Source: Psilocybe azurescens (Eukaryota; Basidiomycota; Agaricomycetes; Agaricales; Agrocybaceae). From it: DNA of 64,000 nucleotides. Where the stretch lies: the NCBI GenBank assembly GCA_023853785.1, contig JAJIRX010000510.1:620001-684000 (forward strand), read 5' to 3'. A program made the position numbers and the translations under genes. Of this stretch, positions 46,990 to 59,182 are shown in pieces; within the stretch, counting starts at the first letter, position 1; the number at the start of each line of letters is the position of its first letter. The notes beneath the pieces were generated by a model, which was not told the origin of the DNA, made no database searches, and saw nothing but the letters and a program-made list of their open reading frames with translations.

Positions 46990-48338
46990 TAGGTTTAAAA
47001 GTCTGTGCCTCAACTTAAATTGCTATAAAAATCTTCAATTCACATCGTTTAATTCAGATTGGCTTGGATTATAGTTAAAACATTTTACAACTACTTTATA
47101 ACACTTTTACATGCTTTTGCATGTTTCTGGTGGAACTGTCACAGCCTATGTTGTATTGGTAGTTCTACAAATCAATTTGAAGGCCTTTGAGATTGCTTAA
47201 AATATTATAAAATGCTTTGAAATAGCATTATATCGCTTTGGAATACTTTGAATGAGCTTTGACAAGCTTTGACGCCCTCTGAGAGTCCAACAAGATTCTT
47301 TAAGTATCAAATTCTATGGTAACTTTGCTTTGGCAATGCTTTAGATATCTTTGTATCTTTTTTCTTTGGTGTCTCTAGAGATACCTAACTCAACCTGTAT
47401 ATACTTAGGTATAATAACTATTTTCCTGATTGTGTTGTACGTGTTGTCATTGTGGCTGCTGTGCGTGTTGTATGTGTTGTGGTACGCATCCTGTGTGTCA
47501 TGGTACGTGTCCTGTGTGTCATGGTACATGTCCTACATATGTGTCGTTGTCATTGTACATACGTATGTGTCATATCTGCTTTTGTACATACTGTTGCCAT
47601 ACTGTACATGTTGTGTGTGTTGCAGTATATGCATTGTGGTACATGTGGTACGTACATGTACACTGTCAGTCTATATGAAAAAGAGGGGGAGGATTAGTGT
47701 CAGCAGTGGGTGGGGTTCATGACTTACCTGGTGTTGCAGCCTTGTTCACATCACCTTGTTTCCTGCTCACATCCTCTCCCCTCATTCCATCTTGTTCCCT
47801 CTCAGTCTGGTGTTGTTGTCATTGTATATGGAGCCATTGTCATTGTCATTGTACTGTGTACACATGTCCACAGTCGTTATCATTATACATGGACCTGTCA
47901 TTGGTTGGTGGTGCCACAATGTATATCAGGTCAGGTTGGTGAGTGCCTGGCTCTGACTGACAACAGTGAGGTGGTGAGGGTGTGCACGACAGCAGCAGCG
48001 GAGTGGTGGTGGTCAGAGGAAGAGGTGGGGTGGTTGGAGTAACCAATGGACTGACATGGCAACCAAAGTCATGCATATGACATTGTTTACTGTTGCCAAG
48101 AATTGCTGAGAAATAATTCAGATTGGTATATATACAATCAAATTTTAAGTCCATTTTTGGTTCCATTCTGGGGTATTCCATTTTGTAAATGGATTCCATT
48201 CAATTCCACCAGAATTGATACTAAATAATATAGCAGGGCCTTGTGCTATATTTTTGCCCTCATTCCTGGCAGAATAGCAGATTCTGCAGCAGACTCCAGT
48301 GGACTCTGGCCAGAATATGTGGGGAACACAAAAGCCCT
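46990..48338. other. AT-rich DNA with GCTTTGA motifs and a GT-rich tract
   Basis: At 47180-47270 the motif CTTTGA recurs about every 10-15 bp. At 47420-47680 a (GT)-rich imperfect repeat (GTACGTGT/GTGTGTCATG) keeps several frames open, giving Cys/Val/His-rich translations that I do not believe. At 48290-48310 a short piece again contains the CTCCAGTGGACTC motif of the 31907 element. No gene. Confidence 0.5.
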
Positions 48339-49015
48339 CTTCATTTTGATTCTATCATCTTCCAAGTCCTTCATTCTTCCTCTACATCCAGATCCTCAAC
48401 TCCCCCATCACTTCTATTGCTCCAGAATATTTTATTCAGCAATCTTGGTTTTGTTGTCATCTTCATCCATTGCTCCAGTCACCCTTTATCTGCCTCACTG
48501 CACTGTTTGATTTTTTTGTTCAAGAATATTGCTTAGATCATCACCTTCAATTGCCCTAGTCATCCTTTATTCACCTGACTGCTCTGTTTGAGGTTTAGAT
48601 CAAGAACATCACACAATTCTTCACTTTCTATCACTCCAGGCCGCTCTAGTCATTATTCTATTACCAGGCTTTACTTCTAGCTTTGCAGAAGCTGCAGACT
48701 CAATTGAAGTGCACTAGGATCAAGACTACATTCTCACTCCTGCCCCCGTATCCATCCCTACAATTTATCTAGTCATTTGGCCCCTTCGCAGTCATCACTC
48801 TTCATTCACACCATTTTACCCCAACCAAGTCAGGTATCTTCCTCTCAGTAACACTTGAGGGCATTTTATACCCTCTCATCCATTTATCCTCCTTCAGATG
48901 TCTCTGCCCTCCTCAGACCACATACACCTTCACAACCTAGTGGCCAAGCCAGCCCTCACTCCTCACTTTAACTCAACAGGGAGAGAGTCATCTTATCCAG
49001 TCTAGACCATTCCTC
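48339..49015 (+). repeat. Copy 1 of a long direct repeat
   Basis: About 680 bp matching 51945-52532 in the same orientation, roughly 85-90% similar by eye. Shared landmarks are CAGAATATTTT, GATCAAGACTACATTCTCAC, TTATCTAGTCATTTGGCCCC and AACTCAACAGGGAGAGAGTC. C/T-rich, with no long frame. Pairing and size would fit LTR remnants, but no gag-pol lies between the copies. Confidence 0.75.
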
Positions 49016-51944
49016 CAGTACTTTACAGTGCCCCACCAGTACCGGTCAGCACATGGGACAGTGATCTAATTACGTACCATACGGAATTTGAATTAATTAT
49101 GATGTGATGTGTCACACGGCCCGAAAGAGACTTCGGCGAAAAGGCAATTATGTAGTGCTTGTCACGGTGTCAAGCAAGGGCCCAACAATGTCGTGTGAGG
49201 TACGGTGTCAAGTGGACACCACCCCTGGTACACTGCACCCTGGCACACCTCGCCCCTGCGGGGCAATTTTGATTTCGGCAGCCGGTTTTCAGCAAATCTG
49301 GCATCGGCTCCCGTCATTCTAATGCACTTTCTGTTGGGTACTTTCATCCCATTCTGGACACTTTTTACCATCCCTGGTATACCAATTTAGGATGAATTGT
49401 GGGGAGAATTGGCAGGGGGAAGGGGCGGAGGTCCGATTGAGGTAAATAAAATATAAAACAGAATTCGTACTCGTCATTTGTCTAGCATGAATGCTCGTTT
49501 GAGAGATTGCAGTAAAACAGATGGTAAAATGGTTCCTCAATTTATGCAGTTTCTAGTACGGCCTCCGCCACGAGGGTGTTGAAGTGCAGTACAGCTTCTG
49601 CATATCTTAAAATGCTCTACATATCCAATACATATTTGTTATGCAGCTCACTTGGCAAATCAACTGAAATTTGAATGAGATTGGATGGAATCGGGCCGCA
49701 TTGACTTGCTTGCCGGGCTTCATCTGAAGCACCACGGGTGCCACAGTATGTAAATATTGAGCGGCTGCCGTCCCGCCTTCTATTTACTGCCTCGCCCTAG
49801 AGCCGGCTCCATAACCTGTATATATATAATGGAGCCATTCTGGTCTCCAAAATTAAGATTGGCAACCGGGGGAGCTGCTTGAATTGATCATTAGTCGCCG
49901 CCACTGGAACTGTAAATCAGCAACCGGTTTTATGTTCAGCGGATGCCGGAAGACTTTCATAAATTGAATATCGGCAGCCGGTGCGGGTATGGTGATGGAT
50001 GACCCAGAAATTTGTGTGGCGGACTCCGTAGGGTTTTCAATTATTTGCCACCAGTGCCGTAGGTGAAACCCAGAATCTGGGAATTGGGATGGAACAGAAA
50101 GCGGTTGCCACAGAAATTTAGATTACACCATAGGCTGCCGTAACTTTTGGAAACGTAGACGCCATCCAGTTCGGGAATATGTCGGGTGCCGTCATTGTCG
50201 TTGTCTACTATGTCTGCCTGCGTCTGTTGCTCATATTTTAGTATACATGGGTGAATCTCAATATGAAATAGTTCCAAAATTATTCCCAAATAAAGTGGAG
50301 TGCATAACAACGCACGGCACCGTCACGCCGCTTTTCTATCATTCAACTGTCTCAACTCATAGCAATTCAAAGTTAGTTTGGAATATAATGCGGGGGCCAG
50401 TTGCACCTTCTCTTTGTGTACCCCGTAAACACATCAATAACACATTTTGAATCTTTAATAACAAGCAGTCACTTGAAAACAGCACAGAAATACTAATTCA
50501 TCATTGATGGTCAAAATGTCTCTAGTTACTTTACAAGGTTTACACTAACTAAAATCCCAGGGGTGTCTACCTGGTACAGGTTTCAAAAGATCGAGGAGTT
50601 CGCTGCTAAGACAATTGTTAACTTCGTTAAGAGTGTTTCTATCATTCGAAGAAGTGGGGAATCGACAAATTGACGAAGGGCCTGGTTCCATCGACATTGA
50701 AGAGGATGCATATGGTGAACTGGGGATTGAAGAACTAGGAAGAGGGCTGGCCTCTCGGAAGGGGCTTGATAGCCTTGTGGGAGTCGAGGGGCACTTTCAA
50801 CGTTACTTTCATAATTATCTTGTACTTGCGATGTTTGTGAAGATGTAAAAGTGTAAATCGGGGGCCGGGGCCCCAGATATCGGGAAATGGAGCCGGGCAC
50901 TGTCATACACCAATTTTGATTGGATATGAGATTTATCTATAAGCTTAGAGCATCTGTCTTGACTCCCCATTGCATGCAGAAGCCAGGGTTATTATTTCGC
51001 ATTTTTATCTGAAGCACATCCCTCAATATTCAATGTCAAAGCCCATTCACAGTCCACTTCAAGCTCCATTCCAACTTTCAATCTCCACTTCAACCATTTG
51101 ATCAGTTACATTCCCTATCAATGATCCAATCGTCTATCTATTTCGAACCTCAAGGCTATGCGCAGATTATTCTTGGACATCATTTCTATCCATCCTAGTA
51201 TGTACAGCACTGCACAGCATCATATATCACCATCGTCATCAGCATTTGATCATCTACAACTATTTGGTCCTTAACTGGATTCCACATATGCAGCAAATCT
51301 TTGTCTCACTCAGCAGTCTTGGTAATGGATGACTGAGCTGTGCCATGAATAGACTGGTTCTATTCATTAGCATGGTACTTGTTCGCTATTTTGGCTCCTT
51401 TTCTATTGTCTGACACTTTCATATGATTAATCCTTCCTTCCTTTTGTCATTCTTGCTTATTGTACTTACTCAGCTTCGCTTCTTTCTTACTCATCTCACT
51501 TCGCTTTTCATAATCCTGCTTATACTTCTTACTCATCCTATGTTACTTACTTACTCATCCTTCTATTTTTCACTCCTAAACTCCGTCAGCTTTCAATCTA
51601 TTGTATGTAGTTGATAGATGGGACTACTGGGTGTCGTTCCACAGAATGATTGGTATAGTTTGGACGCTTGATCTCTTTTAAATATTTTTCTATGTTCTCT
51701 GGTATATAAACCATGTATTAGTATCGCTTGGAATGCAAGGAAGTTACAAGCCCCAACTTTCTTCACAGCAAAGATTTCAAGTTATCAAGTACTCAGTCCA
51801 GCACTCCAAGCACGCATTCAATCAATCTCTATCAGTATTCAGCACGAAATTCAACAATCACTCCAGTTATTCAAGACGTTCATCAGTGGCTAGACCAGCC
51901 TATCCAACCACTCTCGCTCTCTCATCACAGAGAATTTTGTCCAG
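49016..51944. other. Spacer between the direct repeats, no gene recognised
   Basis: Between 49250 and 50200 the AT-rich background is dotted with GC-rich GGCTGCCG/CGGCAGCCGG/GCAACCGG words. A 77-codon frame at 50615-50848 has no motif. 51090-51720 is C/T-rich; TATATAA at 51700-51706 could be a TATA box, with a C/T-rich stretch like a fungal LTR leader after it. Nothing else is supportable. Confidence 0.4.
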
Positions 51945-52532
51945 TTCATTTCGATCCTACCATCCTCCAGACCCTTCATTCTTCCTCTACATCAAGATCC
52001 TCAACTCCCCATCGCTTCAGTCACTCCAGAATATTTTTATTCAGCAATCTTGGTCTTGTTGTCATCTTCATCCATCGCCCTAGTCATCCCTCATTCACTC
52101 TACCGCTCTGTTTGATTTTTTGGTTCAAGAACATCGCACAATCCTTCATCATCTATCACTCCAGGCCGCTCAAGTCATTACTCTATCAGCAGGCTTTACT
52201 TCTAGCTTTGCAGACACTGTAGACTCGATTGAAGCGCACTAGGATCAAGACTACATTCTCACTCCTGCCCCCGTATCAATTCCTACGATTTATCTAGTCA
52301 TTTGGCCCCTCCACAGTCATCACACCTCATTCACACCGTTCTACCCTAATCAAGTCGGGTTGCTTCCTCCCAGTAAATACTCAAGGGCATTTTATATCCC
52401 CTCATCCATTCCTCCTCCTTCATATGTCCCTGCCCTCCTCAGACCACATACATCTACACAACCTAGTGGCAAAGCCAGCCCTCACTTTAACTCAACAGGG
52501 AGAGAGTCGTCTTATCTAGTCTAGACCATTCC
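51945..52532 (+). repeat. Copy 2 of the long direct repeat
   Basis: About 590 bp, matching 48339-49015 with small deletions. It ends at CTAGTCTAGACCATTCCTCT, directly before the truncated Zn2Cys6 gene copy 1, whose first exon appears to be missing. Confidence 0.75.
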
Positions 52533-52589
52533 TCTCTGGTTTGTGTTTTGGTTTTCGATTTATATATCAAATCACACACTCACGTAGTT

Positions 52590-54792
52590 CAGCCGTCAGG
52601 ACCTTTGGTTCAAGGTCTACACACTTCTCAAGGAAGGCATAGAAAAGGGGCCAACTGGGAAGGATGTCCTCAGGCCACGATACGACCAGGTTTGGGAGGC
52701 GGTTGTGAGGTTCGAGGACGAAGAGAGAAGAAAGAAGCAGATTGAGCAAGAACAGCGTTCGAAAGCGGCTCTGACAGCTCGGAAAGGTAAGTGACTCTAC
52801 GGACCTGTAGAGTAAAATTCATAATCCATACAGTGAACTCACATGGTGAAATGACCTCGGACAAATCCGTGCGCATAGATCTGTCCAGTCAGCCTATTCG
52901 TGGGCTGTGATCTACCACAAGGGCGGTTGCTGCTCCTGACCAAGTACTTCGGATAGGGCCCCTCAAGAAATGTCCATCGGCTGCCGCTTCTGGCAACACA
53001 GCGACATCGGTCGTCAGTGATGTGGAGGAGGTCGATAAGCCCAAGAATAAAGGCAAAGCAAAGGCGGTTTCAAGAGAACAGCAGCAAGAGCGGTAGATTC
53101 TACGGATACCGATGATGACAATATTATCATGATTTCAACGAAAAATCAGAGACGACATCCCAAGCGAACAGTAAGTCTTTAATCTAGTGGAGTATGAAAA
53201 ACTAATAAATCTTTACAATAAAAGTGAAAGCTCCCGCACTCGACCCTCCCAAGCAAAAAGGTCAAACGGTGCCCCAGGCGACGACATCCCGTGTGGCGGC
53301 CGCCACGTCACAGCTGCTCTTAAAGAACACCTCCCGTCTGGCCGCCATGGCGTCAGAACCAACTCCAAAGGCCGCGAAATTGGCAAAGAGAAGTTGGACG
53401 GAAGGGGAAGTTGTTTGCAGGTCGTGCATTCAAGCAGACAAGACGTGTTGCATCATGCCTGATAAGGACAACGTGGGCCATGCATGCTTTGAGTGCAACC
53501 AGAAGAAGAAGAAGTGTCCGTTGGCAGCAACCTCAGTGCCTCATCTTGGGTACGGGACCATCGTCAACATGGAGATGGAAGAAGTTTTTGCTGGGAAAGA
53601 GCTTGACCCGGATGTTCCTGTAGGTAGGCGGGACCTCGAAGATCTTGAACGGCAGTATGCACAGCCAGAAGATCTAGCGGGTGTCCTCATCAACCTTGTT
53701 ATTGGAATGCGTGTACTGAAGGACGAGAACGCGCACTTACATTCAGAGATCAGGATTCTCAAAGCTCAAGCCGACTCTCAAACAATGTTTCTACAGCAGC
53801 GTCTTCCAGCAGATATGGCTCTCGTCGTCAAAGAGGCAATCACACAGGCACTCCCTGCTTCTCAGCCTACTGTCCCGACCACGTCTTCTGTCCCTGCCCC
53901 GCCATCGGTCCCCATCTTGTCATCAGTCCCCGCCCCGTCCTCTGTTCCCGCTTCTCAACCAACTTTTTGATATCTACGCACCGGGCGGCTGCCGTTTCAA
54001 CACCTAGACATCGCCGCAAGTCTGCCAGCCCAACAAAGCACCGGGCGTGAGGCAACCCCTCCGTCACCAGCTGTATCATTACCTATGGCCACGCCCTGAA
54101 TACATACCACGCCTTCCCTCCGCCCCAAACGACCCGCACACGCCTCGTATGTCTCTCCCTCCATCGTCAGAGGAAGAATATTTTGAAGACGAACAAACAA
54201 GGGATGTTGGTGGCGATGTCGAGATTGGAGATGACGATCAGGATGACGACAACGCCCGTGGCAATAATACCGGCGGTGAACGACACGTGACGGCAGCGCC
54301 GAGATTGTAGATGATGAACAGGACGATGATGGCTCCCATGGTGATAGACCCAGCGGCGAACACACGCGCGACGGTGGCGCCAATGATGGCAACAGCGGAA
54401 GTGCGAGTGACGGCAACCATGAAGGGCTGAGAGGAAAGGACCGTGGACCAGCAAACGTCGGTGACAACAAACAAGCAAGTGCAGGCGACCACGAAGGAGC
54501 AAACAACGGCAACCGCCTACAAACTGGCAACGGCCACCGTGAAAGAGCGAGCCACGGTGACCAGGCAGGCGCAAGCAGCGGCGACCATCGACAAGCCGGC
54601 AACAGCAACAGCAACATTGAGGGTGCTACCCGGGCGGACAGCGCCTCCAAATCCCTGGATGAAAGCAATGAAACACATAGGGCAGGAAGTAAGTCTCAGG
54701 CTCCTGGAGATCGTGTGGGCCCATCCAACCTAAAACGCAAGGCCACCCCAAGTGGGTCTCGCAAATCTCCCTCGAAAAAACATAGATTGTAG
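52590..54792 (+). pseudogene. Zn2Cys6-type protein gene, copy 1 (5'-truncated, frameshifted)
   Basis: First visible exon: DLWFKVYTLLKEGIEKGPTG and RPRYDQVWEAVVRFEDEERR. The main frame (53224-53970) holds RSWTEGEVVCRSCIQADKTC, then CFECNQKKKKC: spacing C-x2-C-x6-C-x12-C-x2-C-x6-C, a perfect fungal binuclear zinc cluster. After it come VGRRDLEDLERQYAQPEDLA and a coiled-coil-like MRVLKDENAHLHSEIRILK. The 3' part, in other frames, is acidic then Gly/Asn/Asp-rich and ends with basic LKRKATPSGSRKSPSKKHRL and TAG at 54790-54792. Copy 2 is at 61100. Slips include one at the TTTTT of 53965-53969. The cluster sits centrally rather than N-terminally and no fungal transcription-factor middle domain follows, so it is not a standard regulator. 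Confidence 0.65.
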
Positions 54793-55180
54793 GAATATCA
54801 CTTGCTCTTTTCTTGTTGCGACCTGGCGGCGGCCACTCCCATGCTGTATTATTCGTCGCCATTCAGCTCTGCTAGGTTTCGTGTTTCTTTTTTTTGTCAT
54901 CTGTTTTGTATTGCAACCTGGCAGCGGCCACTATACATGCTATGTTATTCGTCATCATTCCGCTCTGCCATGTTTTCGTCTTTTTTTCCGTGGTTTATTA
55001 TATCAGCACCTTGTATTTTGTCTATGCTGGGGCCCGTAGTAGTTTATAAATTGTTAGGCCCCTTTATTTGTACTATACCATTTGCACACAAATATAGTGC
55101 TTGTCTTGACAGTGCTGGGAATCAGTAATAATACAGTGTCTCCCAAAAGACTAAATGAAATTGAAATTATTTTAACGCAT
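54793..55180. other. 3' flank of Zn2Cys6 copy 1
   Basis: AT-rich with an imperfect duplication (TTGCAACCTGGCAGCGGCCACT near 54911 resembles GCGACCTGGCGGCGGCCACT at 54818). The GGGCCCGTAGTAGT word at 55030-55043 recurs at 63167-63180 behind copy 2, so homology extends past the stop codons. Confidence 0.55.
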
Positions 55181-57583
55181 TCAATCTGCAGTATCTATGT
55201 TGTGATAGTTGATGTTAGCCTTCTTGAACCTAACCTCAGAGACTCTCGCCAGCTCTGTCCACATTGCAATTTGTTCCTCTGCGTAGGCACGGTGTCCAGC
55301 TGACTGAATTTCTTCTTTATCTCTTCTCACTTGCCATCTTCCCGCCATATGCATATAAAATCTAACTGTCCAACCCATTTCACGCCTTGTCAGATTCAAT
55401 TCTTCAGTCCATCAATTTTTTTGTGCTCTTGCACTGAGCCAGTTGACCCTATAAACTTCATCAATGTAAAAATTGGATCAGTAAGAAGGTATAAAGGACT
55501 GTCATACATTCATTGTGGTAAGCAGCATCCGCGCCAGCCGTCACTTCCCCCATACTTGTGCTGCGTCGGCCGCCACTCCAAAACCATGCCATTGTGTCGG
55601 AGCTCTGTCCGGGAGCATTTGGATCAACAACACGTTCACTTACCCTACAATGATTGCATTCAAGGAAGGGGTACTGCTTGTCATGCTTTTCTAGGTCCTG
55701 CAATGATACCAACGTCCTCATAACCGACCTGTTGTGGTTGTACATTGCTCGATGTTGGCTTATTGTCCAGTTTAGAAGCTTGACTCCATCCCATGCCCTG
55801 GTATTTTTGAAACACTGTTGCGGCCCCTAACATTCTTTGCATAATGATAAGAAAGTTGGATTACCGATGTTCTGACCTGGTCCAGGATATCTTCAGCTTG
55901 TCCGCAATGAATATCAAGCTCTGTTTTACAGAGACCTGCAATATTTCGTTTGTCTTCTGGTTCCAAATTACCAAAACCGGCACCCGTAAATTGTGATGGG
56001 AATGGGAGGACTTGCCGCTCAGGGTCAGATCTTGAGATACCTGGAGTATCAACCTCCCGTTCAGGGCCCTCTTCTCCAGATAGGTCATCGTCAAGCACTT
56101 GGTACTGAGGATCATCGAGAGCATCAACAATGTGAGCTCCAAGAAAATCGTTTGCAGAGGTGCTGAAACTTTCAATTTGTCGTAGCACGGTGCGCCGCTT
56201 ATTCACCATATCCAACTTCTGGGTAGTGGTCGGCAACCGCGAGAGCTTTCTAACGTGTGCTCGCAGATTATACCTTACAAAATGAGGATCAAATGGTAAT
56301 ACACAATGCTATCATCCACTTACATAGCTTCCTCCAATTTCAGTCCCATTGAAATCCATGCTGCTTGACCTGTGCGGCCTCCGGTAGTTAGCTCTGATAA
56401 TGAAATGGACAATTCAATCTCTCGCCGACTTGGAGCTACAAAGCTGTCAATTGATACAAGGGTGGTGACCGCAACAATGCCTACCCTTCGCAATCTTGTT
56501 TTTCATAACATCCATGGCTTTTACATCATCTTGTCGTTGATTTTCTGCTTTCTGAATTTGCTCTATCCACTTAGGTATCTCAGAAGCGGGGGCCGACTCT
56601 GTGAGGCCATCAAAGTACTCCTGGCTTTTTGCTTGCTGTAGTAATGCGCGATTATATTTCTTTGTAATTGTTTCAGCTGCCTTTTATCAGTGCACAAATT
56701 GGTCTTCAAATGAACACACACACCCATGTTGATAACTTTTTCCAGTTGTTATCTCCCATATGATCGTCTAAAATCTCAATCCGGTGAGACGCAGTGGCAC
56801 TTACTGTGCTTTGAGAAATTTCATTCAATGTCGCCCAAAGTGTTTCCAGAATTTCACCATCGATTATGCCCACTCCAGGAATGTATGTCATCGCCCATCT
56901 ATAAAGACATTCTTCCTTGTGGCCGTGGATGTGAAACAGTCCAATAGTGCCAATAAGTGTTATGGCCTCCGGAAGATCCAACTTGCTTGATTTGTTGAAT
57001 CGCTCGAATAGGTTGACATAGTATTGGCACATAATGTCGTATATGCAGAGAAGACAAGTTATGCCATGCATATGACTATGCTTGATTGCCTGGCTGAGTG
57101 CATAATCCATAGACATCTGCTTTTCACCCTTCATGAAGTCAACGACGCTTCCGAGACTAAAGCATCCATGCCTCGCACAAGCCCATGCTCCAATGCCTCG
57201 ACAGCACTTACCAGGAGCTGCTTTTTCACTTTCTTTATTTGCGTTATGATTATTGCATGTTGTTTTCTAGATTCCAGGGGAAGGAGATTTGTTAAGCTGT
57301 ATTCATGTCGTTTTGGTTTCACACACCCTTGAGTATAATTTGTCGTTCTTGCTTGCTTCAGCTAGATGTTCCTGATAGGGAACGGGGTCCGCCATATATG
57401 CTTCGCCATTAGCAAGGTTAACATTGTCCCAATCATTCTTTTGTTTCAAGTGGTAAGCTTTGAAATTGCCATCCCCAACCAAACTACGGATATATAGGTC
57501 CTTGTCTGGATCTTCTCTCCAATTGCCTGGGAGATTTATGCCGGGTTGGGGACAAGCAGGACAAAACAAACCAAGCTTTGATA

Positions 57584-57793
57584 CAGTAGCTCAAAAAACT
57601 GTCCCAATGTTTGGCACTTTCTCACTAATTGTTTAATAACTTGTGAAATAAATTATGTAAAAGTCTGAAAATATTATATGTTGTAGTTTAACATGTGACT
57701 AACATATTTCTCACCTAGGTCACATGATTTTAACAAAGACTGATTAAGTAATGGAATTTACAAAATAATAAAACATTGGGACAGTTTTTGACC
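57584..57793 (+). repeat. Left terminal inverted repeat of the Tc1 element
   Basis: About 210 bp. Its reverse complement matches 58974-59182 almost throughout, apart from a few substitutions (for example CTAGGTCACATG here against CCAAGGTCACATG, reverse-complemented, there). Confidence 0.88.
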
Positions 57794-57880
57794 CTATAAA
57801 ATAATAGCTTTACATGCTTGTAGAAAGCCAAATTGCTTTGTATAAATTGTGAGAAAATTAAAAAGGTCATGTGACACTAT

Positions 57881-58966
57881 TTGTACACATTTGCAATGTT
57901 GAATTCAAGTTCAACCATCTTTCTCTTTAACCACCACATCATGAAGCCTGCAACACCTTCTCAGTACAATTCTGTCCTCAATCTTCTTGAAGAGGGCTAT
58001 TCTCTTCGTCAAATAGAGTCTAAAACTGGTTTGGGAAAGTCTACTGTTGGAAGACTCATGAGGGAAGTGGATGCCAACAAAGAAAACCCTCAAAACAACA
58101 AAGGTGGACGTCCCTCCAAGCTTACTCCCAAGGATAAACAGGTCCTTTTCGTCAAATCAAAACAGGAAAGCTGGACAATGCTGTCCAGGCAACACACTTC
58201 ATCAATGATGCTATTCCCTCTTCTGTTTGTGCCCAAACAGTCAGAAATGCCCTCAAAGAAAACAACTTCCACTCTGTTGTTAAATCAAAACGGCCCCTCC
58301 TCAAGGCTATCCACCGTCAAAAACGCCTAAAATTTGCCCAGAATCATGTTGGCTGGACTGTGGAGGATTGGAAAAGAGTACTCTGGTCAGATGAAACAAA
58401 AATCAACAGGATTGGCTCAGATGGAAGGGTCTATACATGGAAACCCAAGGGTGAAGCAATCTCAGATAGAACAACATCACCAACTGTCAAGCATGAAGGG
58501 GGCAACAATCTCATGGTATGGGGTTGTATGGGGTGGAATGGTGTTGGAACACTCACTGAGGTTGAGGGGAAGATGAATGCAGACCAATACTGTGAAATTT
58601 TGGAGCATGGGGTGGATGAAAGCTTTGACAACTTGGAGATGGCAGAGGGGAAAAGGATTTTTCAGCAGGATAATGACCCCAAACACACCTCCAAAAAGCT
58701 CAAGAATGGTTTTTGGCCAATGATGTTGAAGTTATGGAGTGGCCACCCCAATCCCCTGATCTCAACCCCATTGAACACCTTTGGGTTTACCTCAAAGGCA
58801 AATGAACACCTATGAGACACCACCCAAAGGAGCATTTGAATTGTGGGAGAGATTGGCAAAGGAATGGACTGAAATACCTTCAGAAACATGCCAAAGGCTT
58901 ATAGAAAGCATGCCAAGAAGAATGGAGGCTGTTATCAAGGCAAAGGGAGGCCATACTAAGTACTAG
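57881..58966 (+). pseudogene. Tc1/mariner transposase, three frameshifts
   Basis: N-terminal helix-turn-helix: ATPSQYNSVLNLLEEGYSLR and QIESKTGLGKSTVGRLMREV. The catalytic part reads VEDWKRVLWSDETKINRIGS (first Asp), RIFQQDNDPKHTSKKLKN (second Asp), EWPPQSPDLNPIEHLWVYLK (third acidic, NPIE) and ends PRRMEAVIKAKGGHTKY at TAG. The second frame begins after a T-run at 58144-58147. The others are near 58704 and at the AAA of 58800-58802. Each shift equals one missing base at or beside a homopolymer. The whole DD34E-type triad is present in the pieces. About 350 residues if repaired, normal for Tc1. Confidence 0.85.
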
Positions 58967-58973
58967 ATAGAGA

Positions 58974-59182
58974 GTCAAAAAACTGTCCCAATGTTTTATT
59001 ATTTTGTAAATTCCATTACTTAATCAGTTTTTGTTAAAATCATGTGACCTTGGTGAGAAATATGTTAGTCACATGTTAAACTACAACATATAATATTTTC
59101 AGACTTTTACATAATTTATTTCCCAAGTTATTAAACAAATAGTGAGAAAGTGCCAAACATTGGGACAGTTTTTGAGCTACTG
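58974..59182 (-). repeat. Right terminal inverted repeat of the Tc1 element
   Basis: Inverted copy of 57584-57793, followed by TA at 59183-59184. Confidence 0.88.

Larger units (their letters stand above)
57584..59182 (+). mobile_element. Tc1/mariner-type element nested in the KDZ gene
   Basis: 1599 bp with long inverted repeats of about 210 bp. The tips are CAGTAGCTCAAAAAACTGTC and its complement, flanked by TA at 57582-57583 and 59183-59184. Removing the element and one TA leaves the KDZ frame continuous into KLGLFCPACPQPG, which confirms the boundaries. Confidence 0.93.

Noticed and set aside
47420..47700. Cys-rich small secreted-protein-like frames
   Set aside because: They come from GT-rich repeat DNA, are open in several frames, and lack a signal peptide in a consistent frame.
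48339..52532. Complete LTR retrotransposon between the direct repeats
   Set aside because: No gag, protease, integrase or RT motif in any frame of the 3-kb interior, and no matching target duplication.
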